A stretch of DNA of 64,000 nucleotides, taken from assembly GCA_002168075.1 (NCBI GenBank), contig NHCE01000010.1:302548-366547 (forward strand). Direction: 5' to 3'. Within the stretch, counting starts at the first letter, position 1, and each line of letters starts with the position of its first letter. The position numbers and the translations under genes were made by a program. The notes under the pieces are model-generated. The model saw only the letters and a list, made by a program, of their open reading frames with translations. It ran no database searches and was not told where the DNA came from. Positions 18,914 through 26,768 of this stretch are shown one piece after another. The stretch is from Rhizobiales bacterium TMED25. GTDB lineage: Bacteria > Pseudomonadota > Alphaproteobacteria > Rhizobiales > TMED25.

Positions 18914-19603
18914 TCAATATGTAGTCATTGCCTTTGGTCTTTTTGTATCCGGGTATTCCCCTTCGGTTAGAAAATATGTTTGCTTTGCGATACTTGTTGT
19001 GTAATCTCCAACTCTTTCAAGGTTCTTAGATATAAAAACCATATGAGTTAACATTTTAGCGTCGTCTGGATTATCTGACATGTAGCTGACAATCTCCTTA
19101 AAAATACTAAGATATAGGCGATCTGTATCAATATCTGATTCCCATATAGTCATTGCCTTTTGTATATCATTTTCCATATATGCATCAAGGCTTTGACGAA
19201 GGAGTCCTTGTACGTGTTCCCCGAGTCCAACTATGTTAACGGGAAGCCTATCGAAGCTTTCTTCTGTTACGATGACTTGGCTGCGTCTTGCTATATTTTT
19301 TGAATAATCTCCGACCCTCTCCAGGATAGCTCCCACTCTATCAGCAACCAACAGGCTTCTCAAATCATATGCTATCGGTGACCATAGCGCAATAAGTTCA
19401 AAAACTGAGGAGCTTACCTCTGCCGTTAACTCGTCTAGTTTCTTGTCGCGCTGTATAATAGAGTCAAATTTTTTTATATTCTTATCTTTCAAGGCAGTTA
19501 TTGAATTATCGAGTTGCGTCTCAGCGAGTGCTCCGAGCTTTACTATTTGCTTATTTACGTCAGCTAAGCCGTCATCAAATGCTGTATTAATATGTTGTGT
19601 CAT
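18914..19603 (-). CDS. phoU: Phosphate transport regulator PhoU
   Basis: A 229-residue, all-helical protein of two PhoU repeats; the metal-binding helices appear as RVGAILERVGDYSKNIARR (first) and KNLERVGDYTTSIAKQ (second). PhoU links the Pst transporter state to PhoR and dampens PhoB activity when phosphate is plentiful. It lies between pstB (9 bases) and phoB (7 bases) in one leftward transcription unit. Confidence 0.96.
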   Translation of the reverse strand: MTQHINTAFDDGLADVNKQIVKLGALAETQLDNSITALKDKNIKKFDSIIQRDKKLDELTAEVSSSVFELIALWSPIAYDLRSLLVADRVGAILERVGDYSKNIARRSQVIVTEESFDRLPVNIVGLGEHVQGLLRQSLDAYMENDIQKAMTIWESDIDTDRLYLSIFKEIVSYMSDNPDDAKMLTHMVFISKNLERVGDYTTSIAKQTYFLTEGEYPDTKRPKAMTTY

Positions 19604-19612
19604 ATCTATCTC

Positions 19613-20383
19613 CTATCCTATTCTACCAGAAATGTATGCTTCCGTCATTTCATGTTTTGGGTTTGTAAAAATATTTGAAGTTACACCAAATTCAATCATT
19701 TCGCCCAAATGAAAATATGCAGTTTTATCTGATATTCTTGCAGCTTGCTGCATTGAGTGTGTAACAATGACGATAGTATAGTTTTCTTTTAATTCGTTGA
19801 TGAGTTCTTCAATAACGGCAGTTGCGATTGGATCCAATGCAGAGCATGGCTCATCCATAAGTATTATCTCCGGCTTTATAGCAATTGCTCTAGCAATGCA
19901 CAATCTTTGTTGTTGGCCGCCGGATAGACCGGTCGCTATGTCGTCCAATCTATCTTTTACTTCAGAATATAAGCCAGCTCGGTTTAGAGTATCTTTTACA
20001 ATATCATCCAATTCCGTTTTTGTTGATGCAATACCATGAATTTTTGGTCCATAAGCAACATTTTCGTATATAGTCTTTGGAAAAGGATTAGGTTTTTGAA
20101 ATACCATACCAACCTGCTTACGAAGGTTCTCGACTTGAATTTCTGGGCCATAAATATCAATTCCATTTAGATGAAACTCACCTTGAACTTTGCAAATATC
20201 TATAACATCATTCATTCTATTCAAACATCTCAGAAATGTTGATTTTCCGCAGCCAGATGGGCCGATAAGAGATGTTACTTGATTTTTATGAAAATCAACA
20301 GCTACGTTGTTTATTGCCATTTTACTTCCATAATGCACGTATACATTATTAGTTTTTAAAGCAAGTGTGTCGTTTTCTACCAT
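19613..20383 (-). CDS. pstB: Phosphate ABC transporter ATPase PstB
   Basis: ABC ATPase of 256 residues powering phosphate import. Walker [11 protein letters not shown]-loop [12 protein letters not shown], signature [14 protein letters not shown], Walker [13 protein letters not shown], switch [13 protein letters not shown]; the QKPNPFP string is typical of PstB. The start is the ATG at 20383, with a strong GGAGG 5 bases upstream; a longer open frame to 20506 only overlaps pstA. The start overlaps the pstA end by 7 bases, suggesting translational coupling. Confidence 0.97.
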   Translation of the reverse strand: MVENDTLALKTNNVYVHYGSKMAINNVAVDFHKNQVTSLIGPSGCGKSTFLRCLNRMNDVIDICKVQGEFHLNGIDIYGPEIQVENLRKQVGMVFQKPNPFPKTIYENVAYGPKIHGIASTKTELDDIVKDTLNRAGLYSEVKDRLDDIATGLSGGQQQRLCIARAIAIKPEIILMDEPCSALDPIATAVIEELINELKENYTIVIVTHSMQQAARISDKTAYFHLGEMIEFGVTSNIFTNPKHEMTEAYISGRIG

Positions 20384-21627
20384 TTTACCTCCAATTTTCT
20401 TCTTATTATTACGGCAATTGTATTCATTGTTATTAAGAAACCTAGTAAGAGCATAATGCCAGCAGAAGTTTTTTCTAGAAAGCCTCTCTCGGCGCTCTCT
20501 GACCAAAGATAAATTTGGGATGGAAGCCCAGTTGCTGGATCGAGTGCTCCACCAGGAATATCCATTACAAAAGCAACCATGCCAACCATTAGCAATGGAG
20601 CGGTTTCACCAAGGGCTTGTGCCATTCCGATAATGGTACCAGTTAGAGATCCGGGCAAGGATAGGGGTATCACGTGATGAAAAACTGTTTGAGTTTTCGT
20701 TGCGCCAACAGCAAGAGCCGCCTCGCGGATTGATGGGGGCACACTTCTTAATGAGGCCCTTGATGCAATAATAATAGTTGGCAACGTCATAAATCCAAGC
20801 ACAAGGCCACCAACAAGTGGCACCTGGTAGGGCATTCCAAACACTCCAATGAGCATACCCAATCCAAGGAGACCATAAACAATTGATGGCACAGCTGCCA
20901 AATTGTTAATATTAACCTCAATGAAGTCCGTCAACTTCCCTGGTCGTACGAATTCTTCCAAGTAAATTGATGCTAAAAGACCAACTGGGAATGCAAATGA
21001 AAAGCATATCAAAAGAGCATAGAATGATCCCATTAAGGCGCCAAGGATACCAGCTGTTTCGGGATCTCTTGAATCACCATTTGTAAAAAACCATAGATTA
21101 AAAGTTGATGAAATTTTACCATCAGCATCTAGACTATCAAGCACAGATAATTGGTAATCATTGATTTTTCTCTGTGCCTCTGGGACATCTCTTGGGTAAT
21201 TTCCTTTGACGATTTGATCTAAGTCTGACGAGGCAGTAATGTCCATTAGAATTGTCTTTCCAATTATATTGGGATCATTAGCTATATAGTCTCTTAACTG
21301 AAAGTCAAATTTACGTGTATACATTTCTCGCACCAAAATAAATTTTTCATCATTAAGATTGGGATGATTATCTTTGACAATTTGATCCGCAAGATTTACA
21401 TAGGATGTTTTTTTTATCGCTTTTATAGAGGACTCGTTAGTGACTTCAATAGTGTTGGGATCGAAATATACACTAGCTTCAATCGTCGTTCGAATGAAAG
21501 CTCCACTTCCTGTTGTAAATATTTTCAACATAAGGATGACGACAAAAAATAGCGACAAACACATTGCGAACATAGCAATATATTTGAATCTTTTCTCAGC
21601 AGCTAGCCGTTTAGATAAATCAGTCAT
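20377..21627 (-). CDS. pstA: Phosphate ABC transporter permease PstA (long alphaproteobacterial form)
   Basis: Inner-membrane permease of 416 residues. An N-terminal membrane segment (about 18-40) is followed by a periplasmic domain of about 150 residues (DUF3333 type), then the usual six-helix permease with the ATPase-contact loop [31 protein letters not shown]. The start is the ATG at 21627; the frame open to 21669 overlaps pstC. ATGACTGA gives an 8-base overlap with the pstC stop. Confidence 0.95.
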   Translation of the reverse strand: MTDLSKRLAAEKRFKYIAMFAMCLSLFFVVILMLKIFTTGSGAFIRTTIEASVYFDPNTIEVTNESSIKAIKKTSYVNLADQIVKDNHPNLNDEKFILVREMYTRKFDFQLRDYIANDPNIIGKTILMDITASSDLDQIVKGNYPRDVPEAQRKINDYQLSVLDSLDADGKISSTFNLWFFTNGDSRDPETAGILGALMGSFYALLICFSFAFPVGLLASIYLEEFVRPGKLTDFIEVNINNLAAVPSIVYGLLGLGMLIGVFGMPYQVPLVGGLVLGFMTLPTIIIASRASLRSVPPSIREAALAVGATKTQTVFHHVIPLSLPGSLTGTIIGMAQALGETAPLLMVGMVAFVMDIPGGALDPATGLPSQIYLWSESAERGFLEKTSAGIMLLLGFLITMNTIAVIIRRKLEVKW

Positions 21628-23056
21628 ACTTCTCTCTGTACTTTTTAACAATAAGTATTGCGGCAACATTGAGTATTAGCGTCATAATAAATAGAGTCAG
21701 ACCTAAAGCAAATGCGACTAGTGTTTTTGGATTATCAAATTCGACATCCCCAATGAGGCTTGTTACAATTTGTGTTGTTATTGTTGTGGCTGGCTCTAAG
21801 GGATTAAATGTCAGATTTGCACGAAGGCTTGCTGCCATCACAACGATCATTGTTTCACCAATTGCTCGAGAAATTGCTAATAAAAATGATCCCATGATTC
21901 CAGCTAGTGCCGCAGGCAGAACTACTTTTTTTATGGTTTCTGATTTTGTGGCCCCTAAGGCATAAGCACCATCTCTTAGTGAGTTTGGCACTGCCTTAAT
22001 AACGTCGTCACTTAAAGAAGACACAAATGGTATAATCATGACCCCCATCGCGAGACCAGCTGCTAGAGCACTTTCTGCTGAAACAGGCAAACCAACGCTT
22101 TCACCAACATCTTTAATAAAGGGTGCCAGTGACAATGCAGCAAAAAATCCATAGACCACGGTTGGTATACCAGCTAATATTTCAATGATTGGTTTTGCAA
22201 TGTTCCGCACCCTAGTAGATGCGTATTCAGCTAGATATATAGCGGTCAGGAGCCCAAGAGGTATTGCCACAATCATTGCAACAGTAGCAATCAAAATTGT
22301 GCCTGTCAGGAGTGGGACAAATCCGAAGGCATCTTTTAAAGCCTCTTGATCAAATCCTTCTGTAGCATTAATCACAAAAGCTCTATTTGGATTCCATGAA
22401 GTATTAAAGAAAAAATCTATAAAATTTACGTATCTAAAAAAATTTATAGCTTCAAATATAAGTGAGAAAAATATCCCAAATGTTATTAATATAGCTATGT
22501 AGGAGCTACCTTTTATTACGTAGGAGATTACGCGTTCCACAATAGGTTGCGCGTTAAGTTTAGTTGAAATCATTCTCGTTGCAATGAAGCCTAGAAGAAC
22601 AGGTAGTATAATGAATAAAGTAATATTGGCCCAACCATATATTTTATCAAAACCCGCTAGATTCTTTGCTGCAATGAGCTCACTCTCACTTGCCATTTTT
22701 AAAATTGATTTATCCCCAACAGACAGATCAATTTCCGGTAAGTTTACAACATGTGATAAGTTCGTAACTTTATTCATTATTAAACCGGTTTTACTCGCGC
22801 TCCACATTTCAATATCAGGGAACAACAAGGGTGACATTACAAATATTTCCTGGAAATTTGATTTAAAGATTAAGAGGAAGAACCAAATCAAAATGGCTGG
22901 TATTAGTATTATGATTACCGTATAATAACCATAATAATCAGGAAGAGCTGTGAGGGTTTGTTTTTGCTGTATTGTAAGGTTGAGTGCTCTTTTCTTGCCA
23001 ATAAAATAAAAAAAATAAGAAAGCAAAAATACAAGTAGAAGTGATACATAGACCAT
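21620..23056 (-). CDS. pstC: Phosphate ABC transporter permease PstC (long form)
   Basis: Inner-membrane permease of 478 residues. Membrane segments near 2-17 and 45-65 and a periplasmic stretch precede the permease core, which has the EAA-type loop SDDVIKAVPNSLRDGAYALGATKSETIKKVVLP. The extended N-terminal domain is normal for alphaproteobacterial PstC. GGAG lies about 8 bases before the ATG. The gene has its own Pho-box-like promoter (23101-23134) behind the pstS hairpin, so it can be transcribed independently of pstS. Confidence 0.95.
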   Translation of the reverse strand: MVYVSLLLVFLLSYFFYFIGKKRALNLTIQQKQTLTALPDYYGYYTVIIILIPAILIWFFLLIFKSNFQEIFVMSPLLFPDIEMWSASKTGLIMNKVTNLSHVVNLPEIDLSVGDKSILKMASESELIAAKNLAGFDKIYGWANITLFIILPVLLGFIATRMISTKLNAQPIVERVISYVIKGSSYIAILITFGIFFSLIFEAINFFRYVNFIDFFFNTSWNPNRAFVINATEGFDQEALKDAFGFVPLLTGTILIATVAMIVAIPLGLLTAIYLAEYASTRVRNIAKPIIEILAGIPTVVYGFFAALSLAPFIKDVGESVGLPVSAESALAAGLAMGVMIIPFVSSLSDDVIKAVPNSLRDGAYALGATKSETIKKVVLPAALAGIMGSFLLAISRAIGETMIVVMAASLRANLTFNPLEPATTITTQIVTSLIGDVEFDNPKTLVAFALGLTLFIMTLILNVAAILIVKKYREKYD

Positions 23057-23100
23057 TCTTTATGCTCCTTACCTTAATTGTTTTAAAAAATATAAATTAA

Positions 23101-23134
23101 CTATTGTGAAAAAAATATTACAAAAATATTACAA
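23101..23134 (-). promoter_or_regulatory. Pho-box-like promoter of pstC
   Basis: Read on the reverse strand: TTGTAAT (23134-23128), 4 bases, TTGTAAT (23123-23117), a 10-base spacer, then CAATAG (23106-23101) as the -10-like element. The 7-mers repeat at exactly 11 bases, the spacing of PhoB half-sites, and match 5 of 7 positions of the E. coli half-site CTGTCAT on the gene's own strand. The box ends about 60 bases before the pstC ATG. The same layout precedes pstS and arsC. Confidence 0.75.
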
Positions 23135-23187
23135 AGTTAGTTTTTTAAGTAGTAAATTAACTATTTTAAGTTATGTGATATTAGATG

Positions 23188-23216
23188 TAGAAAGAGGGGC
23201 TATGCCCCTCTTTCTA
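23188..23216 (-). terminator. Strong hairpin in the pstS-pstC gap
   Basis: A perfect 13-bp stem, TAGAAAGAGGGGC (23188-23200) with GCCCCTCTTTCTA (23204-23216), and a 3-base loop, 10 bases after the pstS stop. No T-run follows on the reverse strand, so it is not a classic intrinsic terminator. It more likely protects the 3' end of a pstS-only mRNA or attenuates read-through, which would let the binding protein be made in excess over the permease. Confidence 0.75.
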
Positions 23217-23225
23217 TCTAGGTCT

Positions 23226-24308
23226 TTATTTGCAAAGTCCGCTTGAAAATGCATAACCTGCATCTTTTAGAGGATGAGCTTTGCTCGCACAGTCAGCAAT
23301 ATCAAAACCCATTGGGTCTAAGTTATCAGTGATATTCCTAACTCTATCAATAAGCTCTGGTACCATAGGCGCTGCACCTATCTTTGTTAGATAACCATTA
23401 TCTCCAATCGCATTATTACTTACCATCATTTGTGCAAATTCCTGAATGCCAGGTATAACACCAATATGGTCAGCTTTTAGGTATATAAAGAGTGGCCTTG
23501 CCATTGGATATTCATATGTAGCAATTGTAGAAGCTGATGGCACTACGCCTTCAACTGTGGACGGCTGAAGTTTATCTCCGTTATCCTTGAGGTAAGAGTA
23601 ACCAAAGTAACCAAAACGTTGGGGATCTTCGACAAGTTTTTGAACAATTAATGTGTCGTTTTCACCCATTTCAATGATGCGTCCATCTTCACGGTAGTCT
23701 GTACAGCCATCATCACTACCTGTAACCGCTTCAAGTGTACATCCAGCTTCCATGACTTTACCATCGAATGCATCTCTTGTACCTGAGGTTGGTGGTGCAA
23801 CTAACACCTCGATTTTATAATCTGGAAGACTTGAGTTTATCTGATTCCATGATGTATATGGATTTTCTACAACTTCACCATCTACGACAACTTTTGCAGC
23901 CATAGCTGTGAATATCTCTTCTCTTGTGAGCTCAAATTCTTCAGCTTCATTTGAGTGTGAGAATGTAATACCATCATTTGCCCACATAACCTCGATTACG
24001 TTTGTCACGCCATTTTCTAAACAAAGCTTAGCCTCTTTTGATTTCATTGGGCGTGATGCTCCAGTAATATCAGGAAAGCCAACTCCTACGCCTGCGCAGA
24101 ATGATTTCATTCCACCACCGGTGCCGATTGGGTTATATGTTGGTGTATTAAAGCCTGACTCACCTAATCTTTGGGCGTTTACAGTGCCGTATGGATAAAC
24201 TGTTGATGAACCAACAATGTTTATTTGATCTCGTGCCTGTACTTCCATTGAAGGGGCTAACATAAATGAAGCTAAAGCAGCGAGAACAAGAGTGGATAGT
24301 TTTCTCAT
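23226..24308 (-). CDS. pstS: Periplasmic phosphate-binding protein PstS
   Basis: A 360-residue substrate-binding protein with a cleavable signal peptide (residues 1-25, ending VQA). INIVGSSTVYPYG near the mature N-terminus, GTGGGMKSFC and GASRPMKSKE contain the phosphate-contacting Ser/Thr/Gly loops; APPTSGTRDAF completes the site. Four cysteines (GAGVGFP-flanking Cys, KLCLENG, AGCTLEAVTGSDDGC) may form disulfides. GGAG lies 7 bases before the ATG. It is the first and probably most expressed gene of the Pst locus, preceded by a Pho-box-like promoter. Confidence 0.95.
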   Translation of the reverse strand: MRKLSTLVLAALASFMLAPSMEVQARDQINIVGSSTVYPYGTVNAQRLGESGFNTPTYNPIGTGGGMKSFCAGVGVGFPDITGASRPMKSKEAKLCLENGVTNVIEVMWANDGITFSHSNEAEEFELTREEIFTAMAAKVVVDGEVVENPYTSWNQINSSLPDYKIEVLVAPPTSGTRDAFDGKVMEAGCTLEAVTGSDDGCTDYREDGRIIEMGENDTLIVQKLVEDPQRFGYFGYSYLKDNGDKLQPSTVEGVVPSASTIATYEYPMARPLFIYLKADHIGVIPGIQEFAQMMVSNNAIGDNGYLTKIGAAPMVPELIDRVRNITDNLDPMGFDIADCASKAHPLKDAGYAFSSGLCK

Positions 24309-24382
24309 AGTGTTTCTCCGTTTGGGTTTAATTAAAAAAATACGCTCTGCGCATACTTGTCTTATGATTTATAAATTTTTCA

Positions 24383-24416
24383 TTATTGTGTCATTTATAT
24401 TACAAAAAAATTACAA
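24383..24416 (-). promoter_or_regulatory. Pho-box-like promoter of pstS
   Basis: On the reverse strand TTGTAAT (24416-24410), 4 bases, TTGTAAT (24405-24399), a 10-base spacer, then CAATAA (24388-24383). The repeat period is 11 bases, and the arrangement is identical to the pstC and arsC promoters. It lies about 91 bases before the pstS start. PhoB binding is an inference from spacing, similarity to the E. coli half-site and the genes controlled. Confidence 0.78.
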
Positions 24417-24458
24417 AAAATGATTGACCCACTTATCAACAGGTAAAAGGTGGGCAGC

Positions 24459-25118
24459 TTATTTTTTATAAACGGCGTTATGAATAATTAGGGCCAATAG
24501 CGCACCAAAAGACTGTGCAATTATAAAATATATAGTTCCTGAATAATGAATCCCAGAAAAAGTATCCGTGAATGTTCTTGCAATTGTTACTGCGGGATTT
24601 GCAAAAGATGTTGAAGCCGTAAACCAGTAAGCAGCAGTAATATAAAGGCCTACCGAGATAGCGACCGATTTTTGATTTTCTTTAATTGTAAATAAGATGG
24701 TCAATATCAACCCAAATGCGGCGATAAATTCTGAAAACCACAGCGAAGGTCCAATCCTAATTTGTGATGAGTACTGTAACAAATCGGTATCAAACATAAA
24801 GTGGGCAATTAGCATACCAAATAGTCCACCAAGCACTTGTGCGAATATATATAAAATGAATATATTAAAATCAATTTCCTTCTTGATGAGAAATACTAGT
24901 GATACGACGGGATTAAAATGGGCGCCAGAGATGGATCCAAACATTGTGATTAATACATAGAGTATTGCGCCCGTTGCAATCGTATTTGCTAAAAGTGCAA
25001 TTGCATCATTTCCTTCAGATAGCATCTCTCCCATTATACCTGAGCCAATCACGGTGGCCAATAAGATTGCTGTGCCTAAAAATTCAATAAAATATTTTTT
25101 AAAATTTTGTACTATCAT
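24459..25118 (-). CDS. MIP-family channel (aquaporin, AqpS-like arsenite efflux candidate)
   Basis: Six-helix major intrinsic protein of 219 residues with both pore boxes: GAHFNPVVSL (NPV, first) and SFANPAVTIARTFTD (NPA, second, with the conserved selectivity-filter Arg). In general a channel for water, glycerol or neutral arsenite. It starts 6 bases after the arsC stop. An aquaporin paired with arsC, in place of an arsenite pump gene, is known from the Sinorhizobium meliloti ars operon, where AqpS lets arsenite leave the cell. Its substrate here is inferred from that pairing. Confidence 0.88.
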   Translation of the reverse strand: MIVQNFKKYFIEFLGTAILLATVIGSGIMGEMLSEGNDAIALLANTIATGAILYVLITMFGSISGAHFNPVVSLVFLIKKEIDFNIFILYIFAQVLGGLFGMLIAHFMFDTDLLQYSSQIRIGPSLWFSEFIAAFGLILTILFTIKENQKSVAISVGLYITAAYWFTASTSFANPAVTIARTFTDTFSGIHYSGTIYFIIAQSFGALLALIIHNAVYKK

Positions 25119-25124
25119 TTTTAT

Positions 25125-25628
25125 CTACCGTATCGCAATCGCAATATTTTGCAAAACATCTTTAGTTACTTTGTTATTAATATTATCCGACAGACTAATA
25201 AATTTTTTTATTCGTTTTTCAAAAACTAAATATGTATCAAGGAACGCCTGATATTTTACTTCTTCACTACCAGCCACCAGAGATGGGTCAGTCACTCCCC
25301 AATGTGCACTTATTGGTTTTCCTGGCCAAACGGGGCATACTTCACCTGCCGCGTTATCGCATACAGTAATTATAAAATCCATGTGGGGCGCAGATGCATA
25401 TTGATCCCAGCTTTTAGAGCTTAAGCAACTGACGTCGTGGCCTTTGCTTTCAAGCATTAAAATGCTCATGGGATTTACAAACCCAACTGGTGATGAACCC
25501 GCAGAATAGCCACGAAATATATCTTTTCCTATTTTATTCATTATCGATTCAGCAATTATTGATCGACATGAGTTTCCGGTACACAAAAATAAACAGTTCA
25601 AAATTCTCAATTTAAGTAATCCATTCAA
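25125..25628 (-). CDS. arsC: Arsenate reductase, thioredoxin-coupled low-MW phosphatase type
   Basis: About 167 residues with the P-loop CTGNSCRSIIAES (Cys16 to Ser23) and the later Cys pair in TVCDNAAGEVCPVWPGKP, giving the three-cysteine relay of the Staphylococcus-type ArsC. It reduces arsenate to arsenite using thioredoxin. AHWGVTDPS is typical of alphaproteobacterial members. The ATG at 25628 has no good ribosome site; a TTG about 10 codons downstream with GAGA before it is an alternative. It is followed by the aquaporin gene and preceded by a Pho-box-like promoter. Confidence 0.92.
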   Translation of the reverse strand: MNGLLKLRILNCLFLCTGNSCRSIIAESIMNKIGKDIFRGYSAGSSPVGFVNPMSILMLESKGHDVSCLSSKSWDQYASAPHMDFIITVCDNAAGEVCPVWPGKPISAHWGVTDPSLVAGSEEVKYQAFLDTYLVFEKRIKKFISLSDNINNKVTKDVLQNIAIAIR

Positions 25629-25676
25629 ATAATCAAAGTTTGTTCGTAATGATCTAGTTACTAAAAAGTTTTAATA

Positions 25677-25710
25677 ATACTGTTTTGTGAATATTGCAAA
25701 AACATTACAA
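25677..25710 (-). promoter_or_regulatory. Pho-box-like promoter of the arsC-aquaporin pair
   Basis: On the reverse strand TTGTAAT (25710-25704), 4 bases, TTGCAAT (25699-25693), a 10-base spacer, then CAGTAT (25682-25677). One half-site differs by one base from the copies at pstS and pstC; period and spacer are the same. It lies in the 94-base gap between the phoR stop and the arsC start, about 49 bases from the arsC ATG, so it belongs to arsC. It implies phosphate-starvation control. Confidence 0.68.
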
Positions 25711-25722
25711 TTGCATATTCAT

Positions 25723-26739
25723 TCAACAATCAATAGGGAAGAGAACGGTAAATCTTGTCTTGCCGTTTACCTGACTTGATACCTCTAAATCTGCTGAATG
25801 CCTTAATAATATATGTTTGACTATAGCAAGGCCAAGCCCAGTACCCCCGACGTTTCGAGATCGGGCTTTGTCAACACGATAAAACCTTTCAGTGAGCCTT
25901 GGGAGATGCTCTTCACTTATCCCTCTACCGTTATTTTCAACTGTAATACTCATTTGCTTTGAATCTGTATCATCGGTCATCTCTATAATTATCTTTATTG
26001 TACTGTTTTCAATTGAATATTTAATGGCATTATCAATAAGATTATGGAATACCTCAACGATTTGGTCTGCGTCTGCCTTGATCTCTGGAATTGTATCGAA
26101 TTTTTGGTCCACAATTATTTTTTTACCAAGTTCTTTTGCCCTTAACTCAAGTGCATTTTTTGCAAGCAGAATTTGTTCTATAATATTTATTTTATTCTGG
26201 GGTTCGATAAATTCATTAATTTCTATTTTTGAGAGCGATAACAAGTCTGATATTATTCTATTCATACGATTTGCTTCTTCTTCCATTATTTGAAGGAAAC
26301 GAAGTTCTTTCTGCCTTTCTATTTTATCATTTTTAAGCGTTTCAATGAATCCAGCAATAGCGGTTAGGGGAGATCTTAATTCATGGCTAACATTCGCGAT
26401 TAAGTCACGTCTAATATTATAGAAATTTTCTTCTTCTGTCTGATCGTTGATTACAATTATACCTGGGTAGTCTACTTTCTGAGTATATGTAAGCTGAAGT
26501 GAATGTGAGCCGATGCTTGAAGAGTAGGGAAATGAGATATTTATATCAATTGACTCATTAATAGCATCTATTACTTCACTATTTCTTATTAGATTATATA
26601 TTGGTTTACCGAATATTTTATCCCCAAAATATTCAATAGCAATTTTATTGGCATGTAAAATATCATATTCGGAAGATACAATAATGACACCTTCACCTAA
26701 TTGTTCCAGTAATGTTATAAACTCTTTATCACCAAGCAT
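25723..26739 (-). CDS. phoR: Phosphate regulon sensor kinase PhoR (no membrane anchor)
   Basis: Histidine kinase of 338 residues. A PAS-like domain (about 5-105) leads to the HisKA motif NVSHELRSPLTAIAGF and an HATPase domain with N-box NLIDNAIKYS, G1 ENNGRGISEEHLPRLTERFYRVDKARS and G2 GGTGLGLAIVKHIL. RFYRVDKARSR is characteristic of PhoR. No transmembrane segment exists at the N-terminus, unlike most PhoR proteins, so signal input must come from soluble PhoU or Pst contacts. It is separated from phoB by seven genes but on the same strand. Confidence 0.85.
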   Translation of the reverse strand: MLGDKEFITLLEQLGEGVIIVSSEYDILHANKIAIEYFGDKIFGKPIYNLIRNSEVIDAINESIDINISFPYSSSIGSHSLQLTYTQKVDYPGIIVINDQTEEENFYNIRRDLIANVSHELRSPLTAIAGFIETLKNDKIERQKELRFLQIMEEEANRMNRIISDLLSLSKIEINEFIEPQNKINIIEQILLAKNALELRAKELGKKIIVDQKFDTIPEIKADADQIVEVFHNLIDNAIKYSIENSTIKIIIEMTDDTDSKQMSITVENNGRGISEEHLPRLTERFYRVDKARSRNVGGTGLGLAIVKHILLRHSADLEVSSQVNGKTRFTVLFPIDC

Positions 26740-26768
26740 TATGATTAACTATTGTTCATTTTTTTTAA

